A stretch of DNA of 64,000 nucleotides from Paenibacillus sp. FSL R5-0623. Lineage in GTDB: Bacteria; Bacillota; Bacilli; Paenibacillales; Paenibacillaceae. The number at the start of each line of letters is the position of its first letter. Within the stretch, counting starts at the first letter, position 1. The notes under the pieces were generated by a model that saw nothing but the letters and a program-made list of their open reading frames with translations, did no database searches and was not told the origin of the DNA. Both the position numbers and the translations under genes were made by a program. The stretch is taken from positions 4,402,001 to 4,466,000 of the forward strand of contig NZ_CP150233.1 of assembly GCF_037974265.1 (NCBI RefSeq), in the 5' to 3' direction. This document shows positions 52,426-61,852 of the stretch, piece after piece.

Positions 52426-53064
52426 TTAGTCTTGTTTGCGCGGTACAACCGAGATCCGGTAGGCTGCCACATTCAGTCCTTTTTCCACAGCATCGGTTAT
52501 CAGGTCCTTCACAACCTTGTTCTCTGCACCCCTCGCAACTACAAGCACCCCGCGGATCTGCGGTTTGAGCTTTTTGGTCACTATAGGTGTCTGATCCCCT
52601 GATATTTCGTACGTAATAATCTCGCCATCACGGGTATATTGCGTCATATGCCGTTTGCCCCCGCTAGCATCGGTTTCTTCGGTAAGTTGCTGAGAATCCT
52701 TCACATTCCGCTGAACGACCAATTCTTCTGTGGAATCCACGGTAACCATCACATCAACCGTTCCCACACCAACAATGTTTTCCAGCACACCTTTGATTTT
52801 GTCTTCAAATGCAATTTCGATCGCCTGAAAAGGATTCTGTTCCGACGGATTACTCTGTATGGATGCCATGGATGTTGCCGGGTCCGGTGGTTCCCGACCG
52901 ATATTTTCGGAATCAATTTTTTTGACATTGACGAAGGAATTGAACAGCATGATTCCCACCCCGATCAAACCCAGGATAATCAGCCAGCGGAAGGTTTGAC
53001 TGCGCCTTGCCCCACCCTCTCCCCCACCCATCCAGGTTTCCATCTTTTTGAACCATTGTTTCAT
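52426..53064 (-). CDS. spoIIIAG: stage III sporulation protein AG
   Basis: 212 residues. Membrane helix (about 25-45) then a soluble domain with VGVGTVDVMVTVDSTEE and VVARGAENKVVKDLITDAVE, related to secretion-system ring proteins. In B. subtilis it forms a 30-fold ring of the feeding-tube channel. Confidence 0.94.
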   Translation of the reverse strand: MKQWFKKMETWMGGGEGGARRSQTFRWLIILGLIGVGIMLFNSFVNVKKIDSENIGREPPDPATSMASIQSNPSEQNPFQAIEIAFEDKIKGVLENIVGVGTVDVMVTVDSTEELVVQRNVKDSQQLTEETDASGGKRHMTQYTRDGEIITYEISGDQTPIVTKKLKPQIRGVLVVARGAENKVVKDLITDAVEKGLNVAAYRISVVPRKQD

Positions 53065-53079
53065 CGGACACCCTCCTTC

Positions 53080-53910
53080 TCAGAGCACTTCAGCACTTTT
53101 GGGTTCTGTCACTTGAACGTTGTTTGCATCAACATCCCACTTCTCAGTCAACAATGTAATAATCTGCACCGCATGTTCGGACCTTGTGGATGTCTCACCT
53201 TGCTGCTTAGTCTCATCTGCTTGATCACGTGTAACAGGCTCGGAAGACGCTTCATTTCCATCACGTTGCTCTCTACTCACATTAATCTGTACATCAGGCA
53301 CTTCAATCTGACCGATCTGGATGGGCTGCTGTATTTGATGTGATTTATCCTTCTCGACTTCTGTGTCTGTTCCAAATATGGGTTGTGTGTTAGCAGCGAC
53401 TTCTTGCTGCCCTGCCTTCACTTCTCCTTCTACACCCTCTGCGGCCATCTCGACCAGGACACGCTGGATCACAGGCAGTTCGACTGATGAGGCAGCTTCC
53501 ATCTCCGTTTCATATTTACTCATGGTCAGCTGTACCTCTACGGACCGCACCTTGGCTCCTGTTGTTTCTTCAATCTGACCTTTCATGACATTAGCCAGTT
53601 CTTTGGCTGTCCATTGTAAGGATTGTTCCTGTTCATTGGATTGCAGCCGTTTGCCCTGAGCTAATATCTGTTCGAGTGTCGCATTCCCATTCGATGGAGC
53701 ATCCATTGCAGACATTGCCCGTTTCAGTTCGCCAACCGGATCACTTTTGAGCAGCTTGGTTATGGGTGATAAAAGGGTCAGCAGGATGAGAAGGCTCAGC
53801 ACAAGCTTGACATAACGTTCCATGGATCGATTGGGCAACAACATATCCACAAAAGTCGCCAGCAGAACGATCATAATCAATTCCTGGAGCCAGTTGCTCA
53901 GCCACCCCAT
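53080..53910 (-). CDS. spoIIIAF: stage III sporulation protein AF
   Basis: 276 residues: two N-terminal membrane helices (LQELIMIVLLATFVDMLLPN; YVKLVLSLLILLTLLSP) and a soluble ring-building-like domain, with a longer charged tail than B. subtilis (206 residues). The start at MGWLSNW is supported by a purine-rich site and family ends. Mother-cell channel component. Confidence 0.9.
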   Translation of the reverse strand: MGWLSNWLQELIMIVLLATFVDMLLPNRSMERYVKLVLSLLILLTLLSPITKLLKSDPVGELKRAMSAMDAPSNGNATLEQILAQGKRLQSNEQEQSLQWTAKELANVMKGQIEETTGAKVRSVEVQLTMSKYETEMEAASSVELPVIQRVLVEMAAEGVEGEVKAGQQEVAANTQPIFGTDTEVEKDKSHQIQQPIQIGQIEVPDVQINVSREQRDGNEASSEPVTRDQADETKQQGETSTRSEHAVQIITLLTEKWDVDANNVQVTEPKSAEVL

Positions 53911-53941
53911 CCTTTCCACCCCCTTTCTTGCCAACATACAT

Positions 53942-55132
53942 TCAGCGCATCATGACAGTCAGATTGCCCGCGGTCAGCAAGATGGTAATTGCCAGAAAAA
54001 ACATCAGCCCGACGGCTGCGAGCGCCGCAAATACGTAGATCATACTCTTGCCGATGGCCTGGAGGCATCCTACAATCGGGGTGTCTCCAAGCGGTTGCAT
54101 AATGGCACCAGTTACGTTGTATATCAAGGCAAGAGCCAGGATCTTGAGTGCCGGAAAGGCACATAGAAACAAAATGATGATCACTCCGGTAAGTCCAATT
54201 GCATTTTTGACAAGTAAAGAAGCTGTAATTACCGTATCCGTCGCATCCGCAAATGTTCTGCCCACGACAGGGACAAAGTTGCCTGCGATGTATTTGGCAG
54301 CCTTCAGGCTGACTCCATCCGCTACCGATCCCGATGCTCCCTGTACCGAGATTACACCCAAAAACATCGTCAGCAGGATACCCAGCAGTGCCACACTAAT
54401 ATTGCGCAGAAGGTCTGCCAGCTGTGTCAGCTTGTACTTATCAGACAATGAACTGACGAGATGCAGAACAGCTGAGAAGAAGAGTAACGGGAATACCAGC
54501 AAGTGAATCAAAGTACTCACCAGGTGAATCATGAAAATGATGAGTGGGTGTGTCACCGAGACGGTGATGACATTACCCATGGACGCAAGCAGTGTGAATA
54601 ACAACGGAACCATGGCCATCATGAAGTTGATCATGCCAGTTATGGCATCCTTGGCGTATCCAATCGCCACACTGAAGCTGTTGATTGCAATGATGATGAT
54701 GACCATATAACAGATGGAATAGGCGATTTTGCTAATATTATTTTTCTCAAATGCGGTCTGAAGCGTCTCCAGAATCATGCTGAGTACACTTAACATCACA
54801 ATCGTGACCAGAAGTTTGCCATTATATAAAATTTCATGCAGCATGAAGGTTCCGATCGCCACAAACACCGATTTCAGGCTGAACCCTTCATTGCCGGGGA
54901 TTAACATATCCATGAAGGAAGGGGTCTTCCCCTCCGGGAAGAAACCACCGTATTGTTGCATCAGTTGATCCCAGTATTTCTCCACCTGATCCTTGGGAAG
55001 CTGATCGGCCTGCTGCTCCATCCACTCACCGGAAGGCGAGGTTGCAGTAACCTGTCCCAGGATACCAAACAGAAAACAGAGCATCAGCACAACCGTAAGG
55101 CGCCACTGCGGCTTAAGATGCATTGATTTCAT
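53942..55132 (-). CDS. spoIIIAE: stage III sporulation protein AE
   Basis: 396-residue polytopic protein with a signal-like N-terminus, a short extracellular segment and about seven membrane helices. Contains GNFVPVVGRTFADATD, typical of SpoIIIAE. Proposed core of the mother-cell side export apparatus. The ribosome-binding site is weak. Confidence 0.95.
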   Translation of the reverse strand: MKSMHLKPQWRLTVVLMLCFLFGILGQVTATSPSGEWMEQQADQLPKDQVEKYWDQLMQQYGGFFPEGKTPSFMDMLIPGNEGFSLKSVFVAIGTFMLHEILYNGKLLVTIVMLSVLSMILETLQTAFEKNNISKIAYSICYMVIIIIAINSFSVAIGYAKDAITGMINFMMAMVPLLFTLLASMGNVITVSVTHPLIIFMIHLVSTLIHLLVFPLLFFSAVLHLVSSLSDKYKLTQLADLLRNISVALLGILLTMFLGVISVQGASGSVADGVSLKAAKYIAGNFVPVVGRTFADATDTVITASLLVKNAIGLTGVIIILFLCAFPALKILALALIYNVTGAIMQPLGDTPIVGCLQAIGKSMIYVFAALAAVGLMFFLAITILLTAGNLTVMMR

Positions 55133-55152
55133 ATGGAGTCCGCACGCCCTTT

Positions 55153-55542
55153 CTACACCGGCATCAGCTTCATGACGGTTTCGATAATAATGCTGATGAT
55201 CGGTATAGCAAGTACAAGGATCAGTACCTTACCAGCCAGTTCGATTTTGGACGCAATGCTCTCCTGACCTGCATCCCTGACAATCTGTGCGCCAAATTCA
55301 GCGATGTACGCTATGCCAATAATTTTCAGCACTGTTTTCAGATAAATGCTTTCCATGCCTGAATTCTCGGCAAGCCGCTTCAACACTTCGATGACTGCAC
55401 CGATTTTGCCAATCAACAACATGAAGATGACAATGCCGGTCGCGGCAGCAATCAGAAAGGCAAACATCGGTTTCTGTTCCTTAATGACCAGAATGAGCAC
55501 GGTTGCGATGAGCGCCAAACCTACAACTTGGATAATTTCCAC
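55153..55542 (-). CDS. spoIIIAD: stage III sporulation protein AD
   Basis: 129 residues, four hydrophobic segments and the family pattern IGIAYIAEFGAQIVRDAGQ. Membrane partner of SpoIIIAC and SpoIIIAE. Confidence 0.95.
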   Translation of the reverse strand: MEIIQVVGLALIATVLILVIKEQKPMFAFLIAAATGIVIFMLLIGKIGAVIEVLKRLAENSGMESIYLKTVLKIIGIAYIAEFGAQIVRDAGQESIASKIELAGKVLILVLAIPIISIIIETVMKLMPV

Positions 55543-55574
55543 AGGTCACCACCATCCGGCTTCATGACCGTTTT

Positions 55575-55778
55575 TCATTGAAAAAGAAATATCGATTTGA
55601 TCTCTTGTAGCAGGCTGTCCAGCATACGGACCACCATGAACAATACAACGACAAATCCGATTACGGTCACCCAGTGAGCCATATCTTCCTTTCCCATTTG
55701 TTTCAGTACCGTGTGAATCATGGCGATGATGATTCCGATACCCGCAATTTGAAAGATTGCGTTCACTTCTAGATTCAT
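55575..55778 (-). CDS. spoIIIAC: stage III sporulation protein AC
   Basis: 67 residues with two membrane helices separated by KQMGKEDMAHW, matching SpoIIIAC in length and sequence. Similar in fold to SpoIIIAD. Confidence 0.94.
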   Translation of the reverse strand: MNLEVNAIFQIAGIGIIIAMIHTVLKQMGKEDMAHWVTVIGFVVVLFMVVRMLDSLLQEIKSIFLFQ

Positions 55779-55807
55779 GACCTTGGCACCTCACTATCCC
55801 GGCTATT

Positions 55808-56326
55808 TCAGAAGATCAGAATGACGATTAACGCTCCGACAAGCATCCCGAGGCTTCGGCTCATTCGTTCATATTTCATTTGATCGGCCTGGGCACGGGA
55901 TTCCTCATGCATTAGTTGTTGAATGGCTAACGATATATGTTTGGTCTGATCCTGACGGTCACTTGTGCCAAGGCTGAAGCTTAATTGCAGCATCACTTCC
56001 TTCTCGTCAGCCTTCATGGCCGATCTTCCCCACGCCAAATCCACGCCTGACTGCAGACTTTCCCGGGCAGTGAGTCCATGAGGAGGTTCCATCTGAGAAG
56101 CTGCATGAAGGAACAGCGTCTTTACAGGTTCTTTGGTCTGTGCTCCCATCTTGCCCATGGCATCAGGAAGTGGAGTGAGCCCATAGTTAATCTCCGTCAT
56201 TAGTCGCTGGAGGGCTGCAATGAGTTCTCGCAACTGCCTCGGTCTTAATGCATACTGTCTGGCCTTGTAAAAACCGGCGAGGGTGCTGGCTAACAGAATA
56301 ATTACCGCACCAAACATGTTAACCAA
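55808..56326 (-). CDS. spoIIIAB: stage III sporulation protein AB
   Basis: 172 residues: N-terminal membrane helix, helical cytoplasmic-like domain (RQLRELIAALQRLMTEINYG) and a C-terminal helix, resembling type II secretion GspF. The start is TTG at 56326: AGGAGG lies 8 nt upstream, and the resulting length equals the Bacillus protein. It overlaps the spoIIIAA stop by 8 nt. Confidence 0.92.
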   Translation of the reverse strand: MVNMFGAVIILLASTLAGFYKARQYALRPRQLRELIAALQRLMTEINYGLTPLPDAMGKMGAQTKEPVKTLFLHAASQMEPPHGLTARESLQSGVDLAWGRSAMKADEKEVMLQLSFSLGTSDRQDQTKHISLAIQQLMHEESRAQADQMKYERMSRSLGMLVGALIVILIF

Positions 56327-57323
56327 AGGCTTCACCTCCTGCCCCGGTCTGCTGCAACCCACGCATTTTGCCATCAGCCAGCCGAAAGGTCATGCCCCGG
56401 CTCGTCCGTTGCAGCTGGACATAACGTTGAAACATCTGCTCCGTAATTAAGGTTCTGAGGGCGGGTCTGGCCGACAGCTCTGATAGGTCACGGCCATGCG
56501 CAGTCGCAATCACTGAGACTCCTGCATGCAGGGCTTCCATCACCGCCTCGGCATCCTCCGGACGACCAATCTCGTCCACAATCAGGACATCGGGTGACAT
56601 GGAGCGAAGCATCATCATCATGCCCTCAGCCTTCGGACAACCGTCCATCACATCTGTTCGGGGACCTACGTCGAAGCCAGGTACTCCTTTGTAGCTACCA
56701 GCGATTTCGGACCTTTCATCCACAATGCCCACTTTCAGACGTGGACGTATTCCCTGAACTAGTTCAGTTCCCCCTGTAAGCTTTGTACCACTGCTAATTT
56801 GTCTCGCCAGATCTCGCAGCAATGTCGTTTTCCCTTGTTGTGGTGGTGATAGGATCAACGTGTGCAGGACCTGTCCGCTCTTCATATCGAGAAGATAAGG
56901 CAGAATACGATCAGCTACTCCATGTACTTCACGGGCTACCCGAACGTTAAACCCGTTGATGTCACGCAGGTATTCGACACGCCCACCGCTTAGTACCGTT
57001 CGTCCAGCAAGCCCGATTCGATGTCCCCCAGGTATGGTGATGAACCCTTTGCGCAGTTCCTCTTCCAATGTATAAAGTGAATGGTTACTGATCAGGTCCA
57101 GCAACCTGTGCGTCACTTCTTTCTGAGGAACATACGCTTCTTCAGGATTCCCGGTCGGACAACCTTGAGGTGTCAGGAAGTGGTATGTGTTGCCTGCATT
57201 AATCTCCAGGGGTCTGCCTTCTCGAATACGTACTTCCTCCACTTGTTCCAATAGAGCGGGTGGCATTCTTCCGAGAATGGTTCGGATCGGTTCCGGAAAA
57301 AGTTCCCTCCAGTTCACCTTCAT
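56319..57323 (-). CDS. spoIIIAA: stage III sporulation ATPase AA
   Basis: 334-residue secretion-type ATPase. Walker A is SPPQQGKTT (first Gly replaced by Ser), followed by VGIVDERSEIAG, PRTDVMDGCPK and Walker B-like VLIVDEIG. Powers the SpoIIIA complex that keeps the engulfed forespore active. First gene of the eight-gene operon, with a sigma-E-type promoter upstream. Confidence 0.96.
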   Translation of the reverse strand: MKVNWRELFPEPIRTILGRMPPALLEQVEEVRIREGRPLEINAGNTYHFLTPQGCPTGNPEEAYVPQKEVTHRLLDLISNHSLYTLEEELRKGFITIPGGHRIGLAGRTVLSGGRVEYLRDINGFNVRVAREVHGVADRILPYLLDMKSGQVLHTLILSPPQQGKTTLLRDLARQISSGTKLTGGTELVQGIRPRLKVGIVDERSEIAGSYKGVPGFDVGPRTDVMDGCPKAEGMMMMLRSMSPDVLIVDEIGRPEDAEAVMEALHAGVSVIATAHGRDLSELSARPALRTLITEQMFQRYVQLQRTSRGMTFRLADGKMRGLQQTGAGGEAFG

Positions 57324-57385
57324 GAGTAGGCTCCTCCAACCTTGAGATCATTTGGTTCACACTTCTGGCGCTTGTTCATATCTCA

Positions 57386-57414
57386 AGTTTATGCCTGTAC
57401 ATTTAATTTATGAC
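57386..57414 (-). promoter_or_regulatory. sigma-E-type promoter of spoIIIA operon
   Basis: Minus strand: GTCATAAA (57414-57407), 13-nt spacer, CATAAACT (57393-57386). The -10 differs from CATACACT at one position. It lies 63 nt upstream of spoIIIAA, whose Bacillus counterpart is sigma-E dependent. Confidence 0.68.
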
Positions 57415-57586
57415 GCTGAAATCTATCAATTCTTCAGAATACGGTTGAGAGTTGAAACCATAGATGCACCTTCTGTTCTAGGCACCCGTCTAGATGTGCA
57501 TGCATATAGTAATTGCAGATAGGTAAGTTCCATTTCGGTTCAAAACAGAACTACCGATCCCCAGATAAAGAAAGGAGTTGTGGGGA

Positions 57587-58336
57587 GTGCGAGTTGATGT
57601 CGTTGGCAATGTGAATGAAGTACGTACTATTGATATTGCAGGGCGAAGTGCAGTTGTCATTGATGTATTGTGTACGACCAGTACAATTGTTACGGCTCTG
57701 GCGTATGACGCTTCGGCTGTGATTGCCGTAGAGACCGTTCCACAAGCCAAACAAATGGAAGTGAAAGATTGCATACGAGGCGGGGAGCGTTTTGACAAAA
57801 AAATCACCGGATTCGAGGTGGGTAATTCCCCCTATGAATATATGACTAAGGACATTGCTAATAAAACGATCATACTGACCACAACCGATGGAACCCGAGC
57901 GTTGATTAAAGCTTCCAGGGCGAAACATGTACTAGCTGGATCATTTCTCAATGTCAGGGCTGTCGCAGCAGTTCTCTGCCAACTTCAACGAGATGTATTG
58001 CTGTTATGTGCGGGGAATCAGGATGAATTTGCACTGGAGGACGCCTTGTGTGCTGGATGTATCATCGACGAACTGCACCGTCAATCCTGTTCTCCCATCC
58101 AACTAAACGATCTCGGCATGGTACTTCATCAGGCGGTATCCCAATGTCAAGAGAGCATCCCGGAGCTGGTGCAGGGATCTGTTAGCGGGCGTAGGCTTGA
58201 AAAGTTAGGCAGGGTTCATGATATTTCATATTGTTCTCAATTAAACTTGCTGGATTGTGTTCCCGAGATGGGGGAGGGGAACCTCATGCAACCTTATAGA
58301 GGTATACGCGGCGGAAAGATGTTCAAGTTGATGTGA
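57587..58336 (+). CDS. comB: 2-phosphosulfolactate phosphatase family (ComB)
   Basis: 249 residues with VVIDVLCTTSTIVTAL, GGERFDKKITGFEVGNSP and TTTDGTRAL, the ComB signature. The enzyme releases sulfolactate from 2-phospho-3-sulfolactate with Mg2+. B. subtilis accumulates sulfolactate during sporulation, so location between spoIIIA and lysC is suggestive. No ComA partner is in the window. GTG at 57587 has AAAGGAG 9 nt upstream. One of few plus-strand genes, with its own terminator. Confidence 0.86.
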   Translation: MRVDVVGNVNEVRTIDIAGRSAVVIDVLCTTSTIVTALAYDASAVIAVETVPQAKQMEVKDCIRGGERFDKKITGFEVGNSPYEYMTKDIANKTIILTTTDGTRALIKASRAKHVLAGSFLNVRAVAAVLCQLQRDVLLLCAGNQDEFALEDALCAGCIIDELHRQSCSPIQLNDLGMVLHQAVSQCQESIPELVQGSVSGRRLEKLGRVHDISYCSQLNLLDCVPEMGEGNLMQPYRGIRGGKMFKLM

Positions 58337-58354
58337 GAATTGCTATGAGAACAA

Positions 58355-58396
58355 CAAAAAAGGTGTACTGCTGCCCGTTGGCAACAGTACACCTTT
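58355..58396. terminator. bidirectional terminator between comB and lysC
   Basis: AAAGGTGTACTG/CAGTACACCTTT stem with flanking A run on the left. Serves the convergent comB and lysC. Confidence 0.9.
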
Positions 58397-58421
58397 GCTA
58401 ATTTACATACACAGAAGATAC

Positions 58422-59675
58422 TTATCTGCGATCTTGAGGTCCACCGATAACGGCTTGCTCGGCAGTGTCGAGATCATATGCTGTATGCAATGCCTTAATG
58501 ACGTCATGCAGCTTATCTCCGTCAATAACACAAGATACTTTGATCTCGGAAGTGCTCACCATCTTGATACTCACGCCTTCAGCGGAAATGACTTTGAACA
58601 TCTTCGCAGCTACACCAGGATGACTGACCATGCCTGCGCCAACAATGGAGATTTTAACGAGGTTCTCCTCTGATGTGACTTCACGGTAAGGCAAACGGCT
58701 GTGAAGGCCTTCAATGACACGTAATGCGTTCTCACGATCAGACAGCGCCACAGAGAACGAGAAGTCCGCTTTGCCATCCATCACACCGCTCTGAACGATA
58801 ATGTCCACATCCAGCTGATTGGATGCAAGCGCACCAAATACTTCGGCCAGAACTCCTGGTACATCCGGCACACCCAGAATACTGATGCGAGCCACATTTT
58901 TGTCATAGGCAATACCACTAACCACTACGCCTTGTTCCATTGCTGCTTCCTCCTTCACAACCGTTCCTTCATTATGGTTAAAGCTAGATCTTACAATTAA
59001 AGGTACACCGGAATGCTTCGCGTACTCTACTGCACGCGGATGCAGCACCGCTGCTCCCAAATTAGCAAGTTCCAGCATTTCGTCATAGGATATTTCCTTC
59101 AGCTTGCGCGCAACCTTAACGATCCGAGGGTCCGTAGAATAGATTCCGTCTACATCCGTATAGATCTCACACGCATCAGCCTTAATGGCTGCCGCCAGCG
59201 CTACAGCTGTTGTATCCGAACCACCACGACCCAGCGTTGTGATCTCGCCGTCTTCCGTCATACCCTGGAAGCCTGCAACAATAACAATGTTGCCCTCGGC
59301 AAGTGCTGCATTCACACGGGCAGGTTGAATATCATGAATACGTGCTTTTCCGTGAACCGGCTCTGTGCGGAATCCCGCTTGCCAGCCCGTAAACGATACT
59401 GCCTTACGTCCAAGCGCTTGAATAGCCATCGATAATAACGAGATCGAAATCTGTTCTCCTGTTGTTAAGAGCATATCCATCTCACGAGCAGGCAGATCAC
59501 TATTCAGTTGTTTTGCCTGATCAATCAAATCATCTGTTGTATCCCCCATGGCCGAAACCACGACTACACACCGATGTCCTTCATCAGCTTTTTCTACAAC
59601 ACGTCCGGCTACACGCTTCATGCGTTCTGTATCTCCGACCGAGCTGCCCCCAAATTTCATGACGTACAATGACAA
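58422..59675 (-). CDS. lysC: aspartate kinase
   Basis: 417 residues: kinase domain with VMKFGGSSVGD, TLGRGGSDTTA and TDVDGIYSTDPR, then two ACT domains (ISILGVPDVPGVLAE; VSIVGAGMVSHPG). First step of the aspartate family. An internal start giving a separate beta subunit, as in Bacillus LysC, is possible near the ACT region. The upstream 120 nt holds no recognisable lysine riboswitch. lysA lies about 55 kb away in this window. Confidence 0.95.
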   Translation of the reverse strand: MSLYVMKFGGSSVGDTERMKRVAGRVVEKADEGHRCVVVVSAMGDTTDDLIDQAKQLNSDLPAREMDMLLTTGEQISISLLSMAIQALGRKAVSFTGWQAGFRTEPVHGKARIHDIQPARVNAALAEGNIVIVAGFQGMTEDGEITTLGRGGSDTTAVALAAAIKADACEIYTDVDGIYSTDPRIVKVARKLKEISYDEMLELANLGAAVLHPRAVEYAKHSGVPLIVRSSFNHNEGTVVKEEAAMEQGVVVSGIAYDKNVARISILGVPDVPGVLAEVFGALASNQLDVDIIVQSGVMDGKADFSFSVALSDRENALRVIEGLHSRLPYREVTSEENLVKISIVGAGMVSHPGVAAKMFKVISAEGVSIKMVSTSEIKVSCVIDGDKLHDVIKALHTAYDLDTAEQAVIGGPQDRR

Positions 59676-59796
59676 CGCAAATCCACTCCCTACCTTGTGC
59701 AGTATGCATAATTAATGTCCATCGTCATTATTCTCTACGAGAAATGACTTTAACCCAGTATATTACGAAAGCGCCTGATAGGCTAATCTTTTTTCG

Positions 59797-59830
59797 AAAA
59801 AACCCTCTGCCAAAGGAATGGCAAAGGGTT
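59797..59830 (-). terminator. intrinsic terminator of efp
   Basis: AACCCT-x-TGCC with GGCA-x-AGGGTT stem, then TTTTTT on the minus strand, 36 nt after the efp stop. Confidence 0.88.
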
Positions 59831-59865
59831 GTTAATAACCTTTTTTAGCTTACAAGCTGTGAAAG

Positions 59866-60423
59866 TTACGCACGGGAAGAGTATTTACCTTCACGTGTGT
59901 CAATCAGGAGAACGTCACCTTCGTTAATGAACAAAGGAACTTGTACGTTCAAGCCTGTTTCCACTTTTGCATTTTTGGTAGCGCCTTGTGCAGTGTTACC
60001 TTTAACACTTGGCTCAGTCTCGATGACTTTCAACTCAACGCTTGTTGGCAAGTCAATTCCGAGGATTTCACCTTGGTAGCTAACGATCTTAACGACCATG
60101 TTTTCTTTCAGGAAGTTCAATTCCCATTCCAGTTGATCACTAGTCAATGTGAACTGATCATATGTTTCGTTATCCATGAACGTGTGCTCTGTACCGCTTG
60201 CATACAGGTAGGATACGCCACGGTTTTCGATGATGGCACGACCAATGGTTTCGCCTGCACGGAATGTTTTTTCAACGGTGTTACCGTTACGCAGGTTTTT
60301 CAATTTGGAACGTACAAAGGCAGCGCCTTTACCTGGTTTAACGTGTTGGAAATCAAGCACGGTATAGATATCGTTATCTACTTGCACGGTCAAGCCTGTT
60401 TTAAAATCGTTTACTGAAATCAC
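59866..60423 (-). CDS. efp: elongation factor P
   Basis: 185 residues that relieve ribosome stalling at polyproline. KOW-like domain I with the tip loop HVKPGKGAAFVR (Lys32 region), then two OB folds ending SSRA. Downstream of papA. Its gap to papA holds palindrome D. Confidence 0.97.
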   Translation of the reverse strand: MISVNDFKTGLTVQVDNDIYTVLDFQHVKPGKGAAFVRSKLKNLRNGNTVEKTFRAGETIGRAIIENRGVSYLYASGTEHTFMDNETYDQFTLTSDQLEWELNFLKENMVVKIVSYQGEILGIDLPTSVELKVIETEPSVKGNTAQGATKNAKVETGLNVQVPLFINEGDVLLIDTREGKYSSRA

Positions 60424-60457
60424 AAAAAATCCCTCCTGATATGGTTAAAAAGTAGGT

Positions 60458-60725
60458 GATATAAGACGATGGGTTAATATAAAGGTGGGTTTATTCTGAA
60501 TTGATGACCATGTGCGACGTGACCGTTACGGGTTCGGATCGTTCCTCCGATCGCTGTTGTCTCCTCATTTTCCCGACTAGACTTTAATAAGGTTTAAAAT
60601 GAGGAGACAAAGGCGAGCGCTTCGCTTCTTCAGAATCGATTCCGCTCCCTTCACTACTTTTGCAATGGTCCATAACAAACAATCAGCAATAACCTGTACC
60701 TTTATATTAAAAATCGTCTTATATC
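60458..60725. repeat. long intergenic palindrome, copy D
   Basis: 268-bp palindrome. Outer arms GATATAAGACGAT and TTAATATAAAGGT face exact complements at the other end. The centre is GTCTCCTCATTTT/AAAATGAGGAGAC, and the core ATCGCTGTTGTCTCC (60550-60564) is shared with the other copies. It fills the papA-efp gap. Confidence 0.82.
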
Positions 60726-60739
60726 CCTGTGGCTGTAAT

Positions 60740-61813
60740 TTAGCCGATTACGGTGAACTTCTTGTCCGACTTCGTGAGAATATGAATACCCGTCTCGGTA
60801 ATCACTACGTCATCCTCGATACGCACGCCGCCAAGCCCGTCAATATATATACCCGGTTCAACGGTAACAACCATACCCGGTTTCAATACATCGTCGCTAA
60901 GCTTGGACAAGCGAGGAGCTTCGTGAACTTCCAAACCCAGACCGTGGCCTGTGCTGTGTCCGAATTGATCTCCATATCCGTGACCTGCAATGATATCACG
61001 AGCCAATGCATCTGCTTCCCGTCCGGTCATGCCCGGTTTCAGGTTCTCCAGCGTATGTAACTGAGCTTCCAGTACAATGTCATAAATTTTGCGCAGTTCA
61101 GGTACAGGTGTACCTGTTGCAATGGTACGTGTCAGATCTGAACAGTATCCGTCCAAAAGTGCACCAAAGTCAAATGTAATTAACTCATTTTGTCCGATGA
61201 CCTTGCTGCTCGCTACACCGTGGGGCATAGCAGAACGTTCACCCGATGCTACAATGGTGTCAAACGAAGAGGACGTTGCTCCATGCTTGCGCATGAAAAA
61301 CTCCATCTCCAGATCCACTTCCCGCTCCGTCATACCTGGTTTTGCAAACTGCAAAACGTGGCTGAACGTGGCATCCGCCAGATCTGCTGCTCTCTGCATA
61401 ACCGCGATCTCATCTGCATCCTTGAACATACGAAGTTGTTCCACGATCCCGGATACAGCTTTCAGTTCGATAGATTGAAGTGCTTCAGCATAAGCGGAAT
61501 GCGTGCCAAATGTGACACTATCCTGCTCGAAGCCCACTTCTTTGATATTTGCGGATGCCAGTAGTTCACGCACTGTATCCATCGGCTTGGCTCCATGCTC
61601 CACAACGGTGAATCCTTTGGCTTGTTGAGGCGCTTGTGACATATAACGGAAATCAGTCAGCAGATATGCATCCTGTTCCGTAATCAGCACATATCCCGCC
61701 GAGCCTGTAAAACCCGTCATATAACGACGGTTAATCGGGTTTGTAATCAGCATTGCAGTGAGTTCATGAACACGCATGGCTTCACGCAACTTATTTACTC
61801 GTTTGTTTTCCAT
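60740..61813 (-). CDS. papA: Xaa-Pro aminopeptidase, M24 family (YqhT)
   Basis: 357 residues. N-terminal creatinase-like domain (NPINRRYMTGFTGSAGY) and pita-bread catalytic domain with TFDFGALLDGYCSDLTRT, GHSTGHGLGLEVHE, VTVEPGIY and GGVRIEDDV carrying the metal ligands. Removes N-terminal residues before proline. Its genomic link to efp is conserved in Firmicutes. Confidence 0.95.
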   Translation of the reverse strand: MENKRVNKLREAMRVHELTAMLITNPINRRYMTGFTGSAGYVLITEQDAYLLTDFRYMSQAPQQAKGFTVVEHGAKPMDTVRELLASANIKEVGFEQDSVTFGTHSAYAEALQSIELKAVSGIVEQLRMFKDADEIAVMQRAADLADATFSHVLQFAKPGMTEREVDLEMEFFMRKHGATSSSFDTIVASGERSAMPHGVASSKVIGQNELITFDFGALLDGYCSDLTRTIATGTPVPELRKIYDIVLEAQLHTLENLKPGMTGREADALARDIIAGHGYGDQFGHSTGHGLGLEVHEAPRLSKLSDDVLKPGMVVTVEPGIYIDGLGGVRIEDDVVITETGIHILTKSDKKFTVIG

Positions 61814-61852
61814 CGGTAACCCTTCTTTCTCTCACATTCCCGGGTTCCCGGC

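Noticed and set aside
59676..59796. Lysine riboswitch before lysC
   Set aside because: The gap is only about 120 nt before the efp terminator and shows none of the long multi-helix L-box structure or an attenuator.
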